41,228 bases of DNA. It comes from Gaiellales bacterium (GTDB taxonomy: Bacteria > Actinomycetota > Thermoleophilia > Gaiellales > JAICJC01). The stretch's first letter is position 1, and every line of letters starts with the position of its first letter. The notes under the pieces are model-generated. The model was not told the origin of the DNA and searched no databases. It worked only from the letters and a program-made list of their open reading frames with translations. Made by a program: the position numbers and the translations under genes. Where the stretch lies: contig DASUHM010000074.1 of the NCBI GenBank assembly GCA_036273515.1, positions 1 to 41,228 on the forward strand, written 5' to 3'. This document shows positions 23,587-31,060 of the stretch, piece by piece.

Positions 23587-24339
23587 CTAGCCCCTGGGCT
23601 GCGGCGGCTCCCAGCCGCTGCTGGTCAGGTCGACGCCGCCGTCGATGGCGATGGTCTGGCCGGTGATGTACCCGGCCGCGGGCGACGCCAGATAGGCGAT
23701 CAGGTCGCCGACCTCGGCGGCGCTTCCGAGCCGCTTCATCGGCACCTGGGCCGCCACCTCGTCCAGGTCGAGGTCGTAGCCGCGCACGCCCTCGGTGTCG
23801 ATCCAGCCTGGCGCGACGCAGTTGAGGGCGATGCCGTGCCGGCCCCACTCCATCGCGAGCGTCCGCGTGAGCGCGCCCATCCCCGCCCGCGCGGCCGACG
23901 AGTGGGCCATGCCGGCGATGCCGCGCTCGGGGCAGAGGACGACCGAGATGACCCGGCCGCCGTTCGCGATCATCCACCGCTTCGCAACGGCCTGGGTGAG
24001 GAACCAGGGAGCGTCGAGGTTCAGGCGCCGCACCGCCCGCCACCCGCCCGGCGAGATGTCCTCGGCCGCGGCGGTGAACTGGCCGCCGGCGTTGTTCACG
24101 AGGCAGTCGATCCGGCCGAAACGCGACATGCACTCGTCGACCAGCCCGGCGCTCACCTCCGGCTCGCGGATGTCGCCCGGGAAGACGACGCACTCGTCGC
24201 CGATGAGGGCCTGCGTCTGCTGCAGCGGCTCGGGCCGGCGGCCGGCGATCACCACCCCGAAACCGTCGCGATTGAGGGCGATCGCGGTGGCCCGGCCGAT
24301 GCCGGTCCCGCCCCCCGTGACGATCGCGGCGCGCTCCAC
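23587..24339 (-). CDS. Short-chain dehydrogenase/reductase, PECR-like
   Basis: 250 residues. Cofactor motif TGGGTGIG (8-15) and NNAG (82-85) are intact. The usual catalytic YxxxK is replaced: the aligned site reads H146-S-S-A-A-R151-A-G, so Tyr becomes Ser147 and Lys becomes Arg151. This HSxAARAG form is the one I recall in peroxisomal trans-2-enoyl-CoA reductase (PECR) and its bacterial relatives, which suggests an enoyl- or dienoyl-CoA reductase. The C-terminal ITGQTIAIDGG motif is standard. GTG start; TAGGTT 6 nt upstream and no Shine-Dalgarno. Confidence 0.88.
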   Translation of the reverse strand: MERAAIVTGGGTGIGRATAIALNRDGFGVVIAGRRPEPLQQTQALIGDECVVFPGDIREPEVSAGLVDECMSRFGRIDCLVNNAGGQFTAAAEDISPGGWRAVRRLNLDAPWFLTQAVAKRWMIANGGRVISVVLCPERGIAGMAHSSAARAGMGALTRTLAMEWGRHGIALNCVAPGWIDTEGVRGYDLDLDEVAAQVPMKRLGSAAEVGDLIAYLASPAAGYITGQTIAIDGGVDLTSSGWEPPQPRG

Positions 24340-24345
24340 GCGCTG

Positions 24346-24351
24346 AACCTA
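24346..24351 (-). promoter_or_regulatory. -10 box of the SDR gene
   Basis: TAGGTT, 6 nt before GTG 24339, no ribosome-binding site. Confidence 0.5.
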
Positions 24352-24395
24352 CCAGAGCCCGGCGAATCCCTCTCCACGTCGACTGGACGGGCCCG

Positions 24396-24421
24396 TACAC
24401 TTACGGGGAGAACCAGGGAGG
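24396..24421 (+). promoter_or_regulatory. -10 box and Shine-Dalgarno of the HNH gene
   Basis: TACACT (24396-24401) followed by AGGGAGG (24415-24421). The Shine-Dalgarno sequence is 6 nt from an ATT at 24428 but 33 nt from the first ATG at 24455. This is what decides the proposed start. Confidence 0.55.
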
Positions 24422-24427
24422 TGCGCG

Positions 24428-24955
24428 ATTCGCTGTCTGCTGCTCGACGCAACCATGCGACCAACCAGCCTCGTCACGCGCGAGCGGGCGGTGTCGCTGG
24501 TCGTGTGCGGCCAGGCCCAGGTGATCGCCGACGACCCTGACGTCGTCTACCGGTCGCAGCACCTGCGCGTCGCCCTGCCCGTCATCCTCCAGGTGCCGGC
24601 GTACGTCGAGCTGCGCCCGATCGTGAAACGCAACGTCGTCCGCCGCGTCCTCTTCTGCCGCGACAACTGGCGCTGCGCCTACTGCGGCCGCGAGGGCGGG
24701 CCGCGTGACCTGACCATGGATCACGTGAAGCCGCTCTCGCGCGGCGGCGCGCACAGCTGGGACAACGTCGTCAGCGCCTGCCGCCGCTGCAACCACCGCA
24801 AGGGCAACCGGCTGCCGTTCGAGGCGGGCATGTACCCGCGCAAGGTGCCGAAGGCGCCTGACATGGTGCAGGTGGCCTGGGCCGGCCGGCTGACCCACCC
24901 GCTCCAGCGCGAGTACGTCGCGGCCTGGCACAAGGTCCCCGAAGCCGTCCTCTAG
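24428..24955 (+). CDS. HNH endonuclease (apparent ATT start)
   Basis: 175 residues from the proposed start, 166 from the ATG at 24455. The HNH core has a zinc ribbon: CAYC...MDHVKPLSRGG...DNVVSACRRCNHRKGN, with D-H, N and H as catalytic residues. Family members usually begin with a short strand like LVLDATxxPxSLVxxxRA. That strand is encoded upstream of the ATG (RCLLLDATMRPTSL), and a strong Shine-Dalgarno sequence sits 6 nt before ATT 24428. Such stand-alone HNH genes are common in actinobacteria and their role is unclear; there is no intron or phage context. The stop TAG is shared with the convergent aminotransferase stop in one CTAG. Confidence 0.87.
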   Translation: MRCLLLDATMRPTSLVTRERAVSLVVCGQAQVIADDPDVVYRSQHLRVALPVILQVPAYVELRPIVKRNVVRRVLFCRDNWRCAYCGREGGPRDLTMDHVKPLSRGGAHSWDNVVSACRRCNHRKGNRLPFEAGMYPRKVPKAPDMVQVAWAGRLTHPLQREYVAAWHKVPEAVL

Positions 24956-25803
24956 GAGGCGGCCCGGCGCAGCGCCGCCTGCATCGCGGCGGCGATCGGC
25001 CCCGGACGCCCGTCGCCGACCGCGCCGCCGTCCATCCGCACGACCGGCATCACCTCGCGCACGCTCGACGAGGTGAACACCTCGGCCGCCGCGGCCAGCC
25101 GCGCCCGCGGGTAGGCGCCTTCCTCGACGTCCATGCGGGCCTCGGCGGCCGCCGCGAGCAGCGTGTCGCGGGTGACGCCGGCCAGGATCCCGAGGTCGAG
25201 CCCGGGCGTGTGCAGGACGCCGTCCTCGACGAACCAGACGTTCGAGGTCGGGCACTCGAGCGCGATCCCCTCGAGCGAGAGGAAGAGCGCGTCGTCGGCG
25301 CCGCGCTTGCGCGCCTCGTGCTGGGCGGCCATGTTCACCGCATAGCTGGTCGACTTGACGCCGGCCAGCAGCCACGGCGAGGCCTGCCGGGCGGTCGTGC
25401 CGATCGCGAGCTGGAGCGTCGCCAGCTCGATCCCGCGCGCCCGCATCGCGTCGGCGCCCTCCGGGAGCGGCGTGACGAGGGCGAAGCCGGTGGGGCCGTG
25501 ACCCGCCCCCGGCGTCCACACCAGCCGCAGGACGGCGTCCACCGCGCCGAGACCGCCGAGCGCCTCGCCGACGAGCCCCTCGAGCCCGGGCGCGTCCGGT
25601 TCGTCCAGCTCGAGCACCTCGGCCGAGCGGGTCAGCCGATCGAGGTGCTCTGCGAGCCGGAACGGGCGCCCTCCGTAGACGCGCAGCGTCTCGAACGCCG
25701 CCCGGCCGCGGAGGACGGCCTCGTCGTCGGCGCGCAGCCACGGCCGGGACGGGTCGACGAGGCCGTGGCCGAGCACGGCGAGCGCGAGCGGGTCACCGGA
25801 CAT
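24952..25803 (-). CDS. Class IV aminotransferase (IlvE/PabC/Dat family)
   Basis: 283 residues, fold-type IV PLP enzyme. Schiff-base lysine K150 in LAGVKSTSYAVNM; RGRAAFETLRVYGGRPFRLAEHLDRL at 32-57 and LECPTSNVWFVEDGVLHTP are the usual substrate and phosphate-binding stretches. The FETLR N-terminal motif and lack of a branched-chain-type extension make aminodeoxychorismate lyase (PabC) or D-amino-acid aminotransferase as likely as branched-chain aminotransferase. No pab or ilv gene adjoins. ATG start; TAGCAT 8 nt upstream. Confidence 0.88.
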   Translation of the reverse strand: MSGDPLALAVLGHGLVDPSRPWLRADDEAVLRGRAAFETLRVYGGRPFRLAEHLDRLTRSAEVLELDEPDAPGLEGLVGEALGGLGAVDAVLRLVWTPGAGHGPTGFALVTPLPEGADAMRARGIELATLQLAIGTTARQASPWLLAGVKSTSYAVNMAAQHEARKRGADDALFLSLEGIALECPTSNVWFVEDGVLHTPGLDLGILAGVTRDTLLAAAAEARMDVEEGAYPRARLAAAAEVFTSSSVREVMPVVRMDGGAVGDGRPGPIAAAMQAALRRAAS

Positions 25804-25810
25804 GCTGTGC

Positions 25811-25817
25811 GATGCTA
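25811..25817. promoter_or_regulatory. Overlapping divergent -10 boxes
   Basis: TAGCAT on the minus strand (25817-25812), 8 nt before ATG 25803, and GATGCT on the plus strand (25811-25816), 7 nt before GTG 25824. Same arrangement as at 8042-8048. Confidence 0.4.
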
Positions 25818-26555
25818 CCGGCCGTGTCCGCAGCCTCGGAGCGCAAGCGCCACGCCCGCACCCTCTTCGCCGGCATCGCCGCCGACTACGACCGCTGGGC
25901 CCAGCTCCTGTCGTTCGGGCAGGACGCGCGCTGGCACGACGTGATGGTCGAGACGCTGGCCGCGGCCGCCGACCGCGAGGGGGCCGTGATCGCCGACGTG
26001 GCGACGGGGACGGGCGCCGTCGCGATGGCGCTCGCCCGCCGCTACCCGTGCCGCGTGATCGGCGTCGACCAGAGCCCCGACATGCTGGCCGGCGCCCGCG
26101 AGCGGATCGCCGCCGCCGGCCTGACCGACCGGATCGAGCTGGTCGAGTCGGACGCCGAGCGGCTGCCGCTCGAGCCGGGGTCGGTCGACGCGCTCACCCA
26201 CACCTACCTGCTGCGCTACGTCGACGATCCGGCGGCCGTGCTGCGCACCCTCGCGGCCGCCGTGCGGCCGGGCGGGATCATGGCCTCGCTCGAGTTCGGC
26301 GTCCCCCGCGGCGCCGGCCGGCACGCCTGGCGGCTCTACACGCGCGTCGGCCTGCCGCTGGCCGGCGCGGTGGCGGGGCCCGGCTGGCTCGAGACGGGCC
26401 GGTTCCTGGGGCCGAGCATCGAGGGCTTCTGGCGGCGGCACCCGCTCGACGCGGTGCTCGCCATGTGGGCCGAGGCCGGCATGGAGCGCATCCGGGCGCG
26501 CCGCCTGAGCATCGGCGGCGGCATCGTCATCTGGGGCGTGCGCGCCGGCGGGTGA
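25812..26555 (+). CDS. UbiE/MenG-type class I methyltransferase
   Basis: 247 residues. SAM-dependent fold with motif I VIADVATGTGAVAMALA near 61, a VIGVDQSPDMLAGARERI acidic loop, and the ADYDRWAQLLSFGQDARWHD entry typical of UbiE/COQ5 proteins. The likely role is menaquinone (demethylmenaquinone) methylation, though no other menaquinone gene is nearby. The start could be ATG 25812 or GTG 25824; the second has a -10-like GATGCT 7 nt upstream and would be leaderless like its neighbours. Neither has a Shine-Dalgarno sequence. The 3' end overlaps the convergent membrane-protein gene by 29 bp. Confidence 0.87.
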   Translation: MLPAVSAASERKRHARTLFAGIAADYDRWAQLLSFGQDARWHDVMVETLAAAADREGAVIADVATGTGAVAMALARRYPCRVIGVDQSPDMLAGARERIAAAGLTDRIELVESDAERLPLEPGSVDALTHTYLLRYVDDPAAVLRTLAAAVRPGGIMASLEFGVPRGAGRHAWRLYTRVGLPLAGAVAGPGWLETGRFLGPSIEGFWRRHPLDAVLAMWAEAGMERIRARRLSIGGGIVIWGVRAGG

Positions 26556-26985
26556 GCCGGCCGCCGGCGGCGGCGAAGTAGTCCTGGGCCCGCTCGGCGT
26601 TCCGGGCCACCCAGACGCAGATGATCGCGAGCGGCAGCTCGATGAAGATCCCGGAGGCGAGCGACATGGCCAGATCCGCCCCGCGGCCGGAGGTGACGAT
26701 GTCGAACCAGGCGTCGCAGACGAGCATGGTCGCGGAAGCCGCCGCGGCGCTCTGGAGCCAGACCGCCCGGCGGGCCGCGCCGTAGGCGGTGACGAGCAGG
26801 AGCGCCGCCATCATGACGTCGAACCCGGCCCAGGCGACGTCCCAGTGCCGCGCCACGTGGCGCCGCGGCAGGTCGTAGGCGATCCAGATCGTCCACAGCA
26901 CGAGCCCGATGCCGACGACGAGGAAGAACGGCGCCACCCAGCGGGGGACGGGCGTGACCGGCTCGACCTGTCCGGGAGCGCTCAT
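26527..26985 (-). CDS. Four-helix membrane protein, function unknown
   Basis: 152 residues with hydrophobic segments at about 18-37, 52-68, 74-92 and 105-124, and a basic tail (LTRRRARPR). The third segment is weaker. Not a family I recognise with confidence; similar small proteins are widespread in actinobacteria. ATG start at 26985 with TACTAT 6 nt upstream. The C-terminal coding part overlaps the convergent methyltransferase gene by 29 bp. Confidence 0.8.
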   Translation of the reverse strand: MSAPGQVEPVTPVPRWVAPFFLVVGIGLVLWTIWIAYDLPRRHVARHWDVAWAGFDVMMAALLLVTAYGAARRAVWLQSAAAASATMLVCDAWFDIVTSGRGADLAMSLASGIFIELPLAIICVWVARNAERAQDYFAAAGGRLTRRRARPR

Positions 26986-26991
26986 GCCCTC

Positions 26992-26997
26992 ATAGTA
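26992..26997 (-). promoter_or_regulatory. -10 box of the four-helix membrane protein
   Basis: TACTAT, 6 nt before ATG 26985, in the 15-bp gap after the pentapeptide gene; no Shine-Dalgarno sequence. Confidence 0.55.
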
Positions 26998-27000
26998 GAT

Positions 27001-27567
27001 TCAGCGTTCGTCGTCGGGCAGTAGCTCGATGCGCGCCGCCGCGGCCAGCGTCTCGACCGATGCGAGCGCGTCGGAGAGCGGCATGCGCACGCCGGCCAGC
27101 CGTTCCGCGTTCACGATGCCGTCGAGGCGGCAGCGGCGAACCGTGCAGTTGGCAAACGTGGCGGATGCCAATCGGATGCCGGTCAGGTCGCAGTCGACCA
27201 GCTCGACCGACTCGAGCACCGCGTCCTGGAGGTCGGCCTCGGGCATCGCGCACGACTCGAACCGCACCCGCACGAGCCGCGCGAACCGGAGGCTCGCGAG
27301 GTCGAGCCGGCAGCCCTGGAATGTCACGTCCTCGAGCTCGGCGCTCGCCAGCCCGACCCCCGTCATGCGCACGTCGCGGAGCTCGACCCGGCGCAGGCGC
27401 GCGTCCTCCGCGTCGGCGTTCGCCCAGCTCCCGCCCACGATGGCGACGTCGCGCAGCGAGGCGCTCCCGAGCTTCGCGCCGGTCAGGTCGACGTCGTCGA
27501 GGGCCGCCTCGATCAGGTCGGCGCCGTGCGCGGCCTGACCGGCCAGGTCGAGCCCGGCCAGGCGCAC
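27001..27567 (-). CDS. Pentapeptide-repeat protein
   Basis: 188 residues from GTG 27567. Repeats of A/C-D/N-L-x-x form appear throughout about 1-155 (for example ADLIEAALDDVDLTGAKLGSASL), predicting a right-handed quadrilateral beta-helix. The last ~30 residues are helical. The frame continues 31 codons upstream without a stop to a CTG at 27660, encoding an APPDLGEELE stretch like the usual N-terminus of these proteins. A GGAGGAG lies 10 nt before that CTG, so the true protein may be 219 residues. GTG 27567 has no ribosome-binding site. Last gene of the amidohydrolase operon; some relatives mimic DNA and protect gyrase, but the role here is unknown. Confidence 0.82.
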   Translation of the reverse strand: MRLAGLDLAGQAAHGADLIEAALDDVDLTGAKLGSASLRDVAIVGGSWANADAEDARLRRVELRDVRMTGVGLASAELEDVTFQGCRLDLASLRFARLVRVRFESCAMPEADLQDAVLESVELVDCDLTGIRLASATFANCTVRRCRLDGIVNAERLAGVRMPLSDALASVETLAAAARIELLPDDER

Positions 27568-27652
27568 GGCGCGCAGCTTCGCCGCCCGGAGCCCGCCGGG
27601 CGCGGGTTCGATCGACTCGAGCTCCTCCCCGAGGTCGGGAGGCGCGACGGCC

Positions 27653-28177
27653 TCACTCAGCCGGAACCATCTCCTCCAGGTAGCTCGCAGACCGCCTGGC
27701 CAGGCGGCCGTCGGCGCCGGGCTCGTAGAACCCCATCCGCCAGATCGGCGGAGAGTAGACGTGCAGCGACACGGCCGGCTCGGTGCCGGCGTGGCGCACG
27801 TCGTGGATGCGCGAGGCGTCGAACTCGAAGCTCTCGCCGGCCTCGTAGATCGTGTCGTCGAGCTCGCCCTGCCCGAACATCATCCGCAGCTCGGACAGCT
27901 GCCCGTCGATCACGCGCACGGCGCCAGACGAGAGATCATGGTCGTGCAGGCCGGTCTCCTGCCGCGAGACCCAGCAGAGCAGCCAGACGTCGAGGTGGTG
28001 GTCGCGGTGGAGGCGCACGTAGACCCGCTCCTCGGCATCGTGGCGGACGAGCCCGCGCCACAGGTCGGGGCGGGCGGCCAGCTCCTCGGCGAGCGCGCGC
28101 ATCTCGTGCGGCTCGAGGTCGCGGTCGTCGCGGCAGCGCTCCGCAATCCATGCGGAGACGGCCTGGGTTTCGGTCAT
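27653..28177 (-). CDS. Cysteine dioxygenase-like cupin (thiol dioxygenase)
   Basis: 174 residues. Iron ligands by family pattern: H78 and H80 in GLHDHDLSSG and H125 in RIHDVRH. VYSPP (140-144) carries the conserved tyrosine of cysteine dioxygenase. The Cys of the mammalian Cys-Tyr cross-link is absent, as in most bacterial enzymes. It should oxidise a small thiol (cysteine, 3-mercaptopropionate or a related compound) to the sulfinate. The ATG overlaps the amidohydrolase stop (ATGA), and GGAGGT lies 5 nt upstream. Confidence 0.87.
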   Translation of the reverse strand: MTETQAVSAWIAERCRDDRDLEPHEMRALAEELAARPDLWRGLVRHDAEERVYVRLHRDHHLDVWLLCWVSRQETGLHDHDLSSGAVRVIDGQLSELRMMFGQGELDDTIYEAGESFEFDASRIHDVRHAGTEPAVSLHVYSPPIWRMGFYEPGADGRLARRSASYLEEMVPAE

Positions 28178-29142
28178 GGTGCACCTCCTCGGTGGTTGAG
28201 CACGCGCTCCGGGTTCTGCTCGGCGACGGCACGGCCGACGAAGGGCCCGAGGCCCTCGAGCGTGCGCAGGAGCGGCGCCGGGTCGATGACGGGGACGTCG
28301 GTTCCGAGCACGATCTGCTCGGCGCCGTAGGCCGCCAGGGCGAGCTCGAGGTCGAGCCGCTGGCACGAGGCCGTGTCCAGGAAGATGTTCGCGTCGATCG
28401 CCGGCGCCGTTCCCGCGAACGTCCGCCAGCGCCCCTCCAGGAAGGGGGCGCCGCCGGCCATGATCGCGAACACCACCCGCAGCGTCGGGTAGGCCGTGGC
28501 GCCGAGCGCGCGCCAGGTGGCGAACGCGCGCAGCGACCAGGCCGGGTACTGGGCGAGCGGCGTCCACCACGCGGGCAGGCGCACGTCGGCCGGGTCGGGG
28601 TGCGTCCAGGGCGCTGGGCCGGGATGGACGAAGAGCGGACAGCCGGCCCGCTCGAGCACCTGGAGCACGGGTGCGCAGCGGTCGAGGCCGGACGGCGTCG
28701 CCAGCGCCTCGCTGGGCAGCGACAGGCCGACGAAACCCTCGTCCAGCCGGCGGGCGACATCGGCGGCGCCGGCGTCGGGGGCGGCCAGGCAGGCGGCGGC
28801 GAACGCGCGGATGCGCCCGCCCGAGCCGGCGCCGATCGCGGCGATGCCCTGGTGGTAGGCGTCGAGCAGCGGCCGGGCCTCGTCCTCGGGCAGCGACTCG
28901 ACGCCGATCGGCGTCGAGATCGAGATGACCGCCGCGTCGATCCCGCCCGCGTCGAGGATGGCGATGCGACGGGCGGGGTCGTGCGCCGCGGCGGACAGGG
29001 GCCCGCCGGGCTCGAAGCCCAGCTCGAGGCGCATGCCGTCACCGGTTCCGTAGACGCGCGGCGGCCGGTCGCGCGCGGCGAGCGCGGAGATGAAGCCGTC
29101 CGGCCACAGATGCTGGTGCAGGTCGACGCGCGTCTTGCGCAC
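28174..29142 (-). CDS. Amidohydrolase-2 family metal-dependent hydrolase
   Basis: 322 residues, TIM-barrel hydrolase/decarboxylase of the ACMSD/amidohydrolase-2 type. Metal ligands: H9 and H11 in VDLHQHLWP, a later histidine in LFVHPGPAP, and the aspartate in VLGTDVP. Substrates of this group are diverse (lactones, aromatic acids), so I name none. GTG start at 29142, only 11 bp from the divergent LacI gene and its operator, so it is probably the regulated target. It is coupled to the thiol-dioxygenase gene and then the pentapeptide gene. Confidence 0.87.
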   Translation of the reverse strand: MRKTRVDLHQHLWPDGFISALAARDRPPRVYGTGDGMRLELGFEPGGPLSAAAHDPARRIAILDAGGIDAAVISISTPIGVESLPEDEARPLLDAYHQGIAAIGAGSGGRIRAFAAACLAAPDAGAADVARRLDEGFVGLSLPSEALATPSGLDRCAPVLQVLERAGCPLFVHPGPAPWTHPDPADVRLPAWWTPLAQYPAWSLRAFATWRALGATAYPTLRVVFAIMAGGAPFLEGRWRTFAGTAPAIDANIFLDTASCQRLDLELALAAYGAEQIVLGTDVPVIDPAPLLRTLEGLGPFVGRAVAEQNPERVLNHRGGAP

Positions 29143-29153
29143 TCCCGGGTGTT

Positions 29154-29167
29154 GTGAAACGATTCAC
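29154..29167. promoter_or_regulatory. LacI-type operator between divergent genes
   Basis: GTGAAACGATTCAC: 14-bp palindrome with one mismatch and the central CG that LacI/GalR proteins recognise. It lies 12 bp before the amidohydrolase start and at the very 5' end of the LacI frame, placed to control both directions. Confidence 0.7.
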
Positions 29168-30140
29168 CTTGATTGTGACGTATGAACGCCCCCGACGCAA
29201 GCGGGCCACGCTGCGCGACGTCGCGGAGCTGACCGGCCTCTCGACCGCCGGCGTCTCGTACGCCCTGCGCGGCCAGCGCGTTTCCGCCGCGACCGTCGAA
29301 CGGGTGCGCGACGCCGCCGATCGCATCGGCTTCCGCTCCGACCCGATCGCGCGCGCCCTCCGCAGCGGCTCCTCAGGGATCATCGGCGTGATCGGCGGCA
29401 GCCTGGCCGACTACTGGCACCAGGAGTTCGCCTCGGAGCTGCAGCGGCACCTGCGCCGGCGCGGCCGCCACATGCTGCTGGCCGACGCCGACGGCGACGC
29501 CGGGACGGAGCTCGAGCGCGCCCGCGGCCTCGTCGACCAGCGCGTCGACGGCCTGATCGCGCTCCCCGTCGCCCCGGACTCCGGAGGCTGGGAGGAGATC
29601 GTCGCGGAGCTTCCGGTGGTCGCCGTCGGCCCGGCGCTGCCGGCGCCGGCCGGAGCGATCCGCTTCCCGGCCGACGCCGGCTCCGACCTCATGCTCGACC
29701 ACCTGCGCGACCTGGGCCACGAGCGGATCGCCGTGCTCGCCTCCGGGATGCACCGGCCGCGTCGCCGGCGGGGCGTCCAGACCCGCGTGTGCGGCTTCTC
29801 CGCCGCCGACGGCCGAACGGCGACGCTATCGGCGCTCCGCCGGCCCGGCCGGCCGACGGCCGTCTTCGCCCTCTCGGACGCCCTCGCCTACGGCGCCTAC
29901 ATGGCCTGCGCCGAGCTGGGTCTGCGCATCCCCGGCGACGTGTCCGTGGCCGGGTTCGACGACCACCCCATCTCGCAGCTGGTCGCGCCGGCGCTGACGA
30001 CGGTCAGCTGGGACACCGCCCGGGCCGCGGCCGCCGCGGCGGCGATGCTGCTCGACACCATCGAGGGCCGCCGCCGCGTCCGCCGCGAGCTGGTGATGCC
30101 GCCTCGCCTGGTCGTCCGCGGCTCGACGACGCCCGCGTGA
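29154..30140 (+). CDS. LacI-family transcriptional regulator
   Basis: 328 residues in the longest frame. A helix-turn-helix and hinge helix come first (ATLRDVAELTGLSTAGVSYALRG at about 18-40, then VERVRDAADRIGF), and a periplasmic-binding-protein-like effector domain follows (about 70-325, ending VAGFDDHPISQLVAPALTTVSWD). It is somewhat shorter than usual in the effector domain near residues 205-225. The GTG at 29154 lies inside the operator, so GTG 29175 may be the real start, 7 codons later. It likely represses the divergent amidohydrolase operon and itself; the inducer is unknown. Confidence 0.9.
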   Translation: MKRFTLIVTYERPRRKRATLRDVAELTGLSTAGVSYALRGQRVSAATVERVRDAADRIGFRSDPIARALRSGSSGIIGVIGGSLADYWHQEFASELQRHLRRRGRHMLLADADGDAGTELERARGLVDQRVDGLIALPVAPDSGGWEEIVAELPVVAVGPALPAPAGAIRFPADAGSDLMLDHLRDLGHERIAVLASGMHRPRRRRGVQTRVCGFSAADGRTATLSALRRPGRPTAVFALSDALAYGAYMACAELGLRIPGDVSVAGFDDHPISQLVAPALTTVSWDTARAAAAAAAMLLDTIEGRRRVRRELVMPPRLVVRGSTTPA

Positions 30141-30212
30141 ACGCACCAAACGGGGTCAGACCCCTTTTGGTGCAACCGGGGCCAGGCCCCAAAAACCCCG
30201 GGGCCCGGCCCC
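30141..30212. repeat. Cluster of three palindromic repeats between convergent genes
   Basis: Copy with ACGCACCAA arms at 30141-30174 (core GGGGTCAGACCCC at 30152), then GGGGCCAGGCCCC (30178-30190) and GGGGCCCGGCCCC (30200-30212). Together they fill the gap between the LacI and GNAT genes. Confidence 0.85.
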
Positions 30213-30214
30213 GG

Positions 30215-31060
30215 TTATTCACTCGTGAGCATCACGTACGTGCGGTCGCGGGTCATGCCGACCCGCTCGTAGAGGCGCACCGCGCCGGTGGGATTGTCGG
30301 CGTCCACCTTCAGCCCGACGGTCTCGACGCCGCGGCGGTGGAACTCGGCGAACGCGGCGCGCAGGAGCGCCTCGCCCAGGCCGCGTCCGCGCCACGACGG
30401 GCGCACCGCCATGTCCTTCACCCAGCCCTCGCGCCAGCACAGGCAGGCGCCGGCGAGCTCCGCCCCGGCCTCGGCCAGGAACCACACCCCCGCGTCGAAC
30501 CCGGGGTCCTGCGTCATCCACGGATGCCAGCGGGCGAACGGCGGCACCTCCTCGGCGTTCTCGGCGAAGGCCGCAACCAGCAGCTCGTGCACCGCGGCGG
30601 CGTCGGCGTCCGTGTAGGCGCGCGCCGACACGCCTTCGGGCCAGGCCGGCGCCGGCCCCTGGGCCGAGACGTCCATCTGCATCCGTAAGACCTCCCGCGT
30701 GCGCCTCCAGCCGCGCAGGGCGTACAGCGCGACCAGGTCGTCCGCGGCCGCCGGGACGATCGTCTCCAGGCGGCCGCCCTGCCGGGTGACCGCGTCGAGC
30801 AGCGCGCCCGCCACGGCACCGCCGCGGTGGTCGGGGTGCGGCCACACTTCGACGTAGCCGTCCTCGAGCGTGGCGTAGCCGACGACCTCGTCGTCGCCGT
30901 CGAGCGCCACCCAGGCGCGGCCGTAGTCCCACGCCGCCCGCAGATGCTCGACGGTCGTCTCGGACGTGCCGTGGAGCGCGACCGAGAAGGCCTCCGAGAC
31001 ACGGTGCGCGGCCGCGACGTCCGACATGCCCGCCGGGCGGACGAGCACGCCGTCGCTCAC
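30215..31060 (-). CDS. Tandem GNAT-domain acetyltransferase
   Basis: 281 residues with two GNAT folds. The N-terminal one (about 1-140) has a weak acetyl-CoA loop (PHPDHRGGAVAGALL). The C-terminal one (about 145-281) is better preserved: MAVRPSWRGRGLGEALLRAAFAEFHRRG, then VDADNPTGAVRLYERVGM. This double architecture resembles mycothiol synthase MshD, but sequence recognition is not strong enough to claim it. GTG start overlaps the stop of the upstream quinone oxidoreductase (GTGA). Confidence 0.85.
   Translation of the reverse strand: MSDGVLVRPAGMSDVAAAHRVSEAFSVALHGTSETTVEHLRAAWDYGRAWVALDGDDEVVGYATLEDGYVEVWPHPDHRGGAVAGALLDAVTRQGGRLETIVPAAADDLVALYALRGWRRTREVLRMQMDVSAQGPAPAWPEGVSARAYTDADAAAVHELLVAAFAENAEEVPPFARWHPWMTQDPGFDAGVWFLAEAGAELAGACLCWREGWVKDMAVRPSWRGRGLGEALLRAAFAEFHRRGVETVGLKVDADNPTGAVRLYERVGMTRDRTYVMLTSE

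Noticed and set aside
24428-24955. HNH gene as part of a group II intron, phage or restriction system
   Set aside because: No reverse transcriptase, methylase, terminase or flanking repeats; it sits between ordinary genes with shared stop codons.
12539-30212. CRISPR array
   Set aside because: The palindromic repeats are scattered singly between genes kilobases apart, with no regular spacers and no cas genes.
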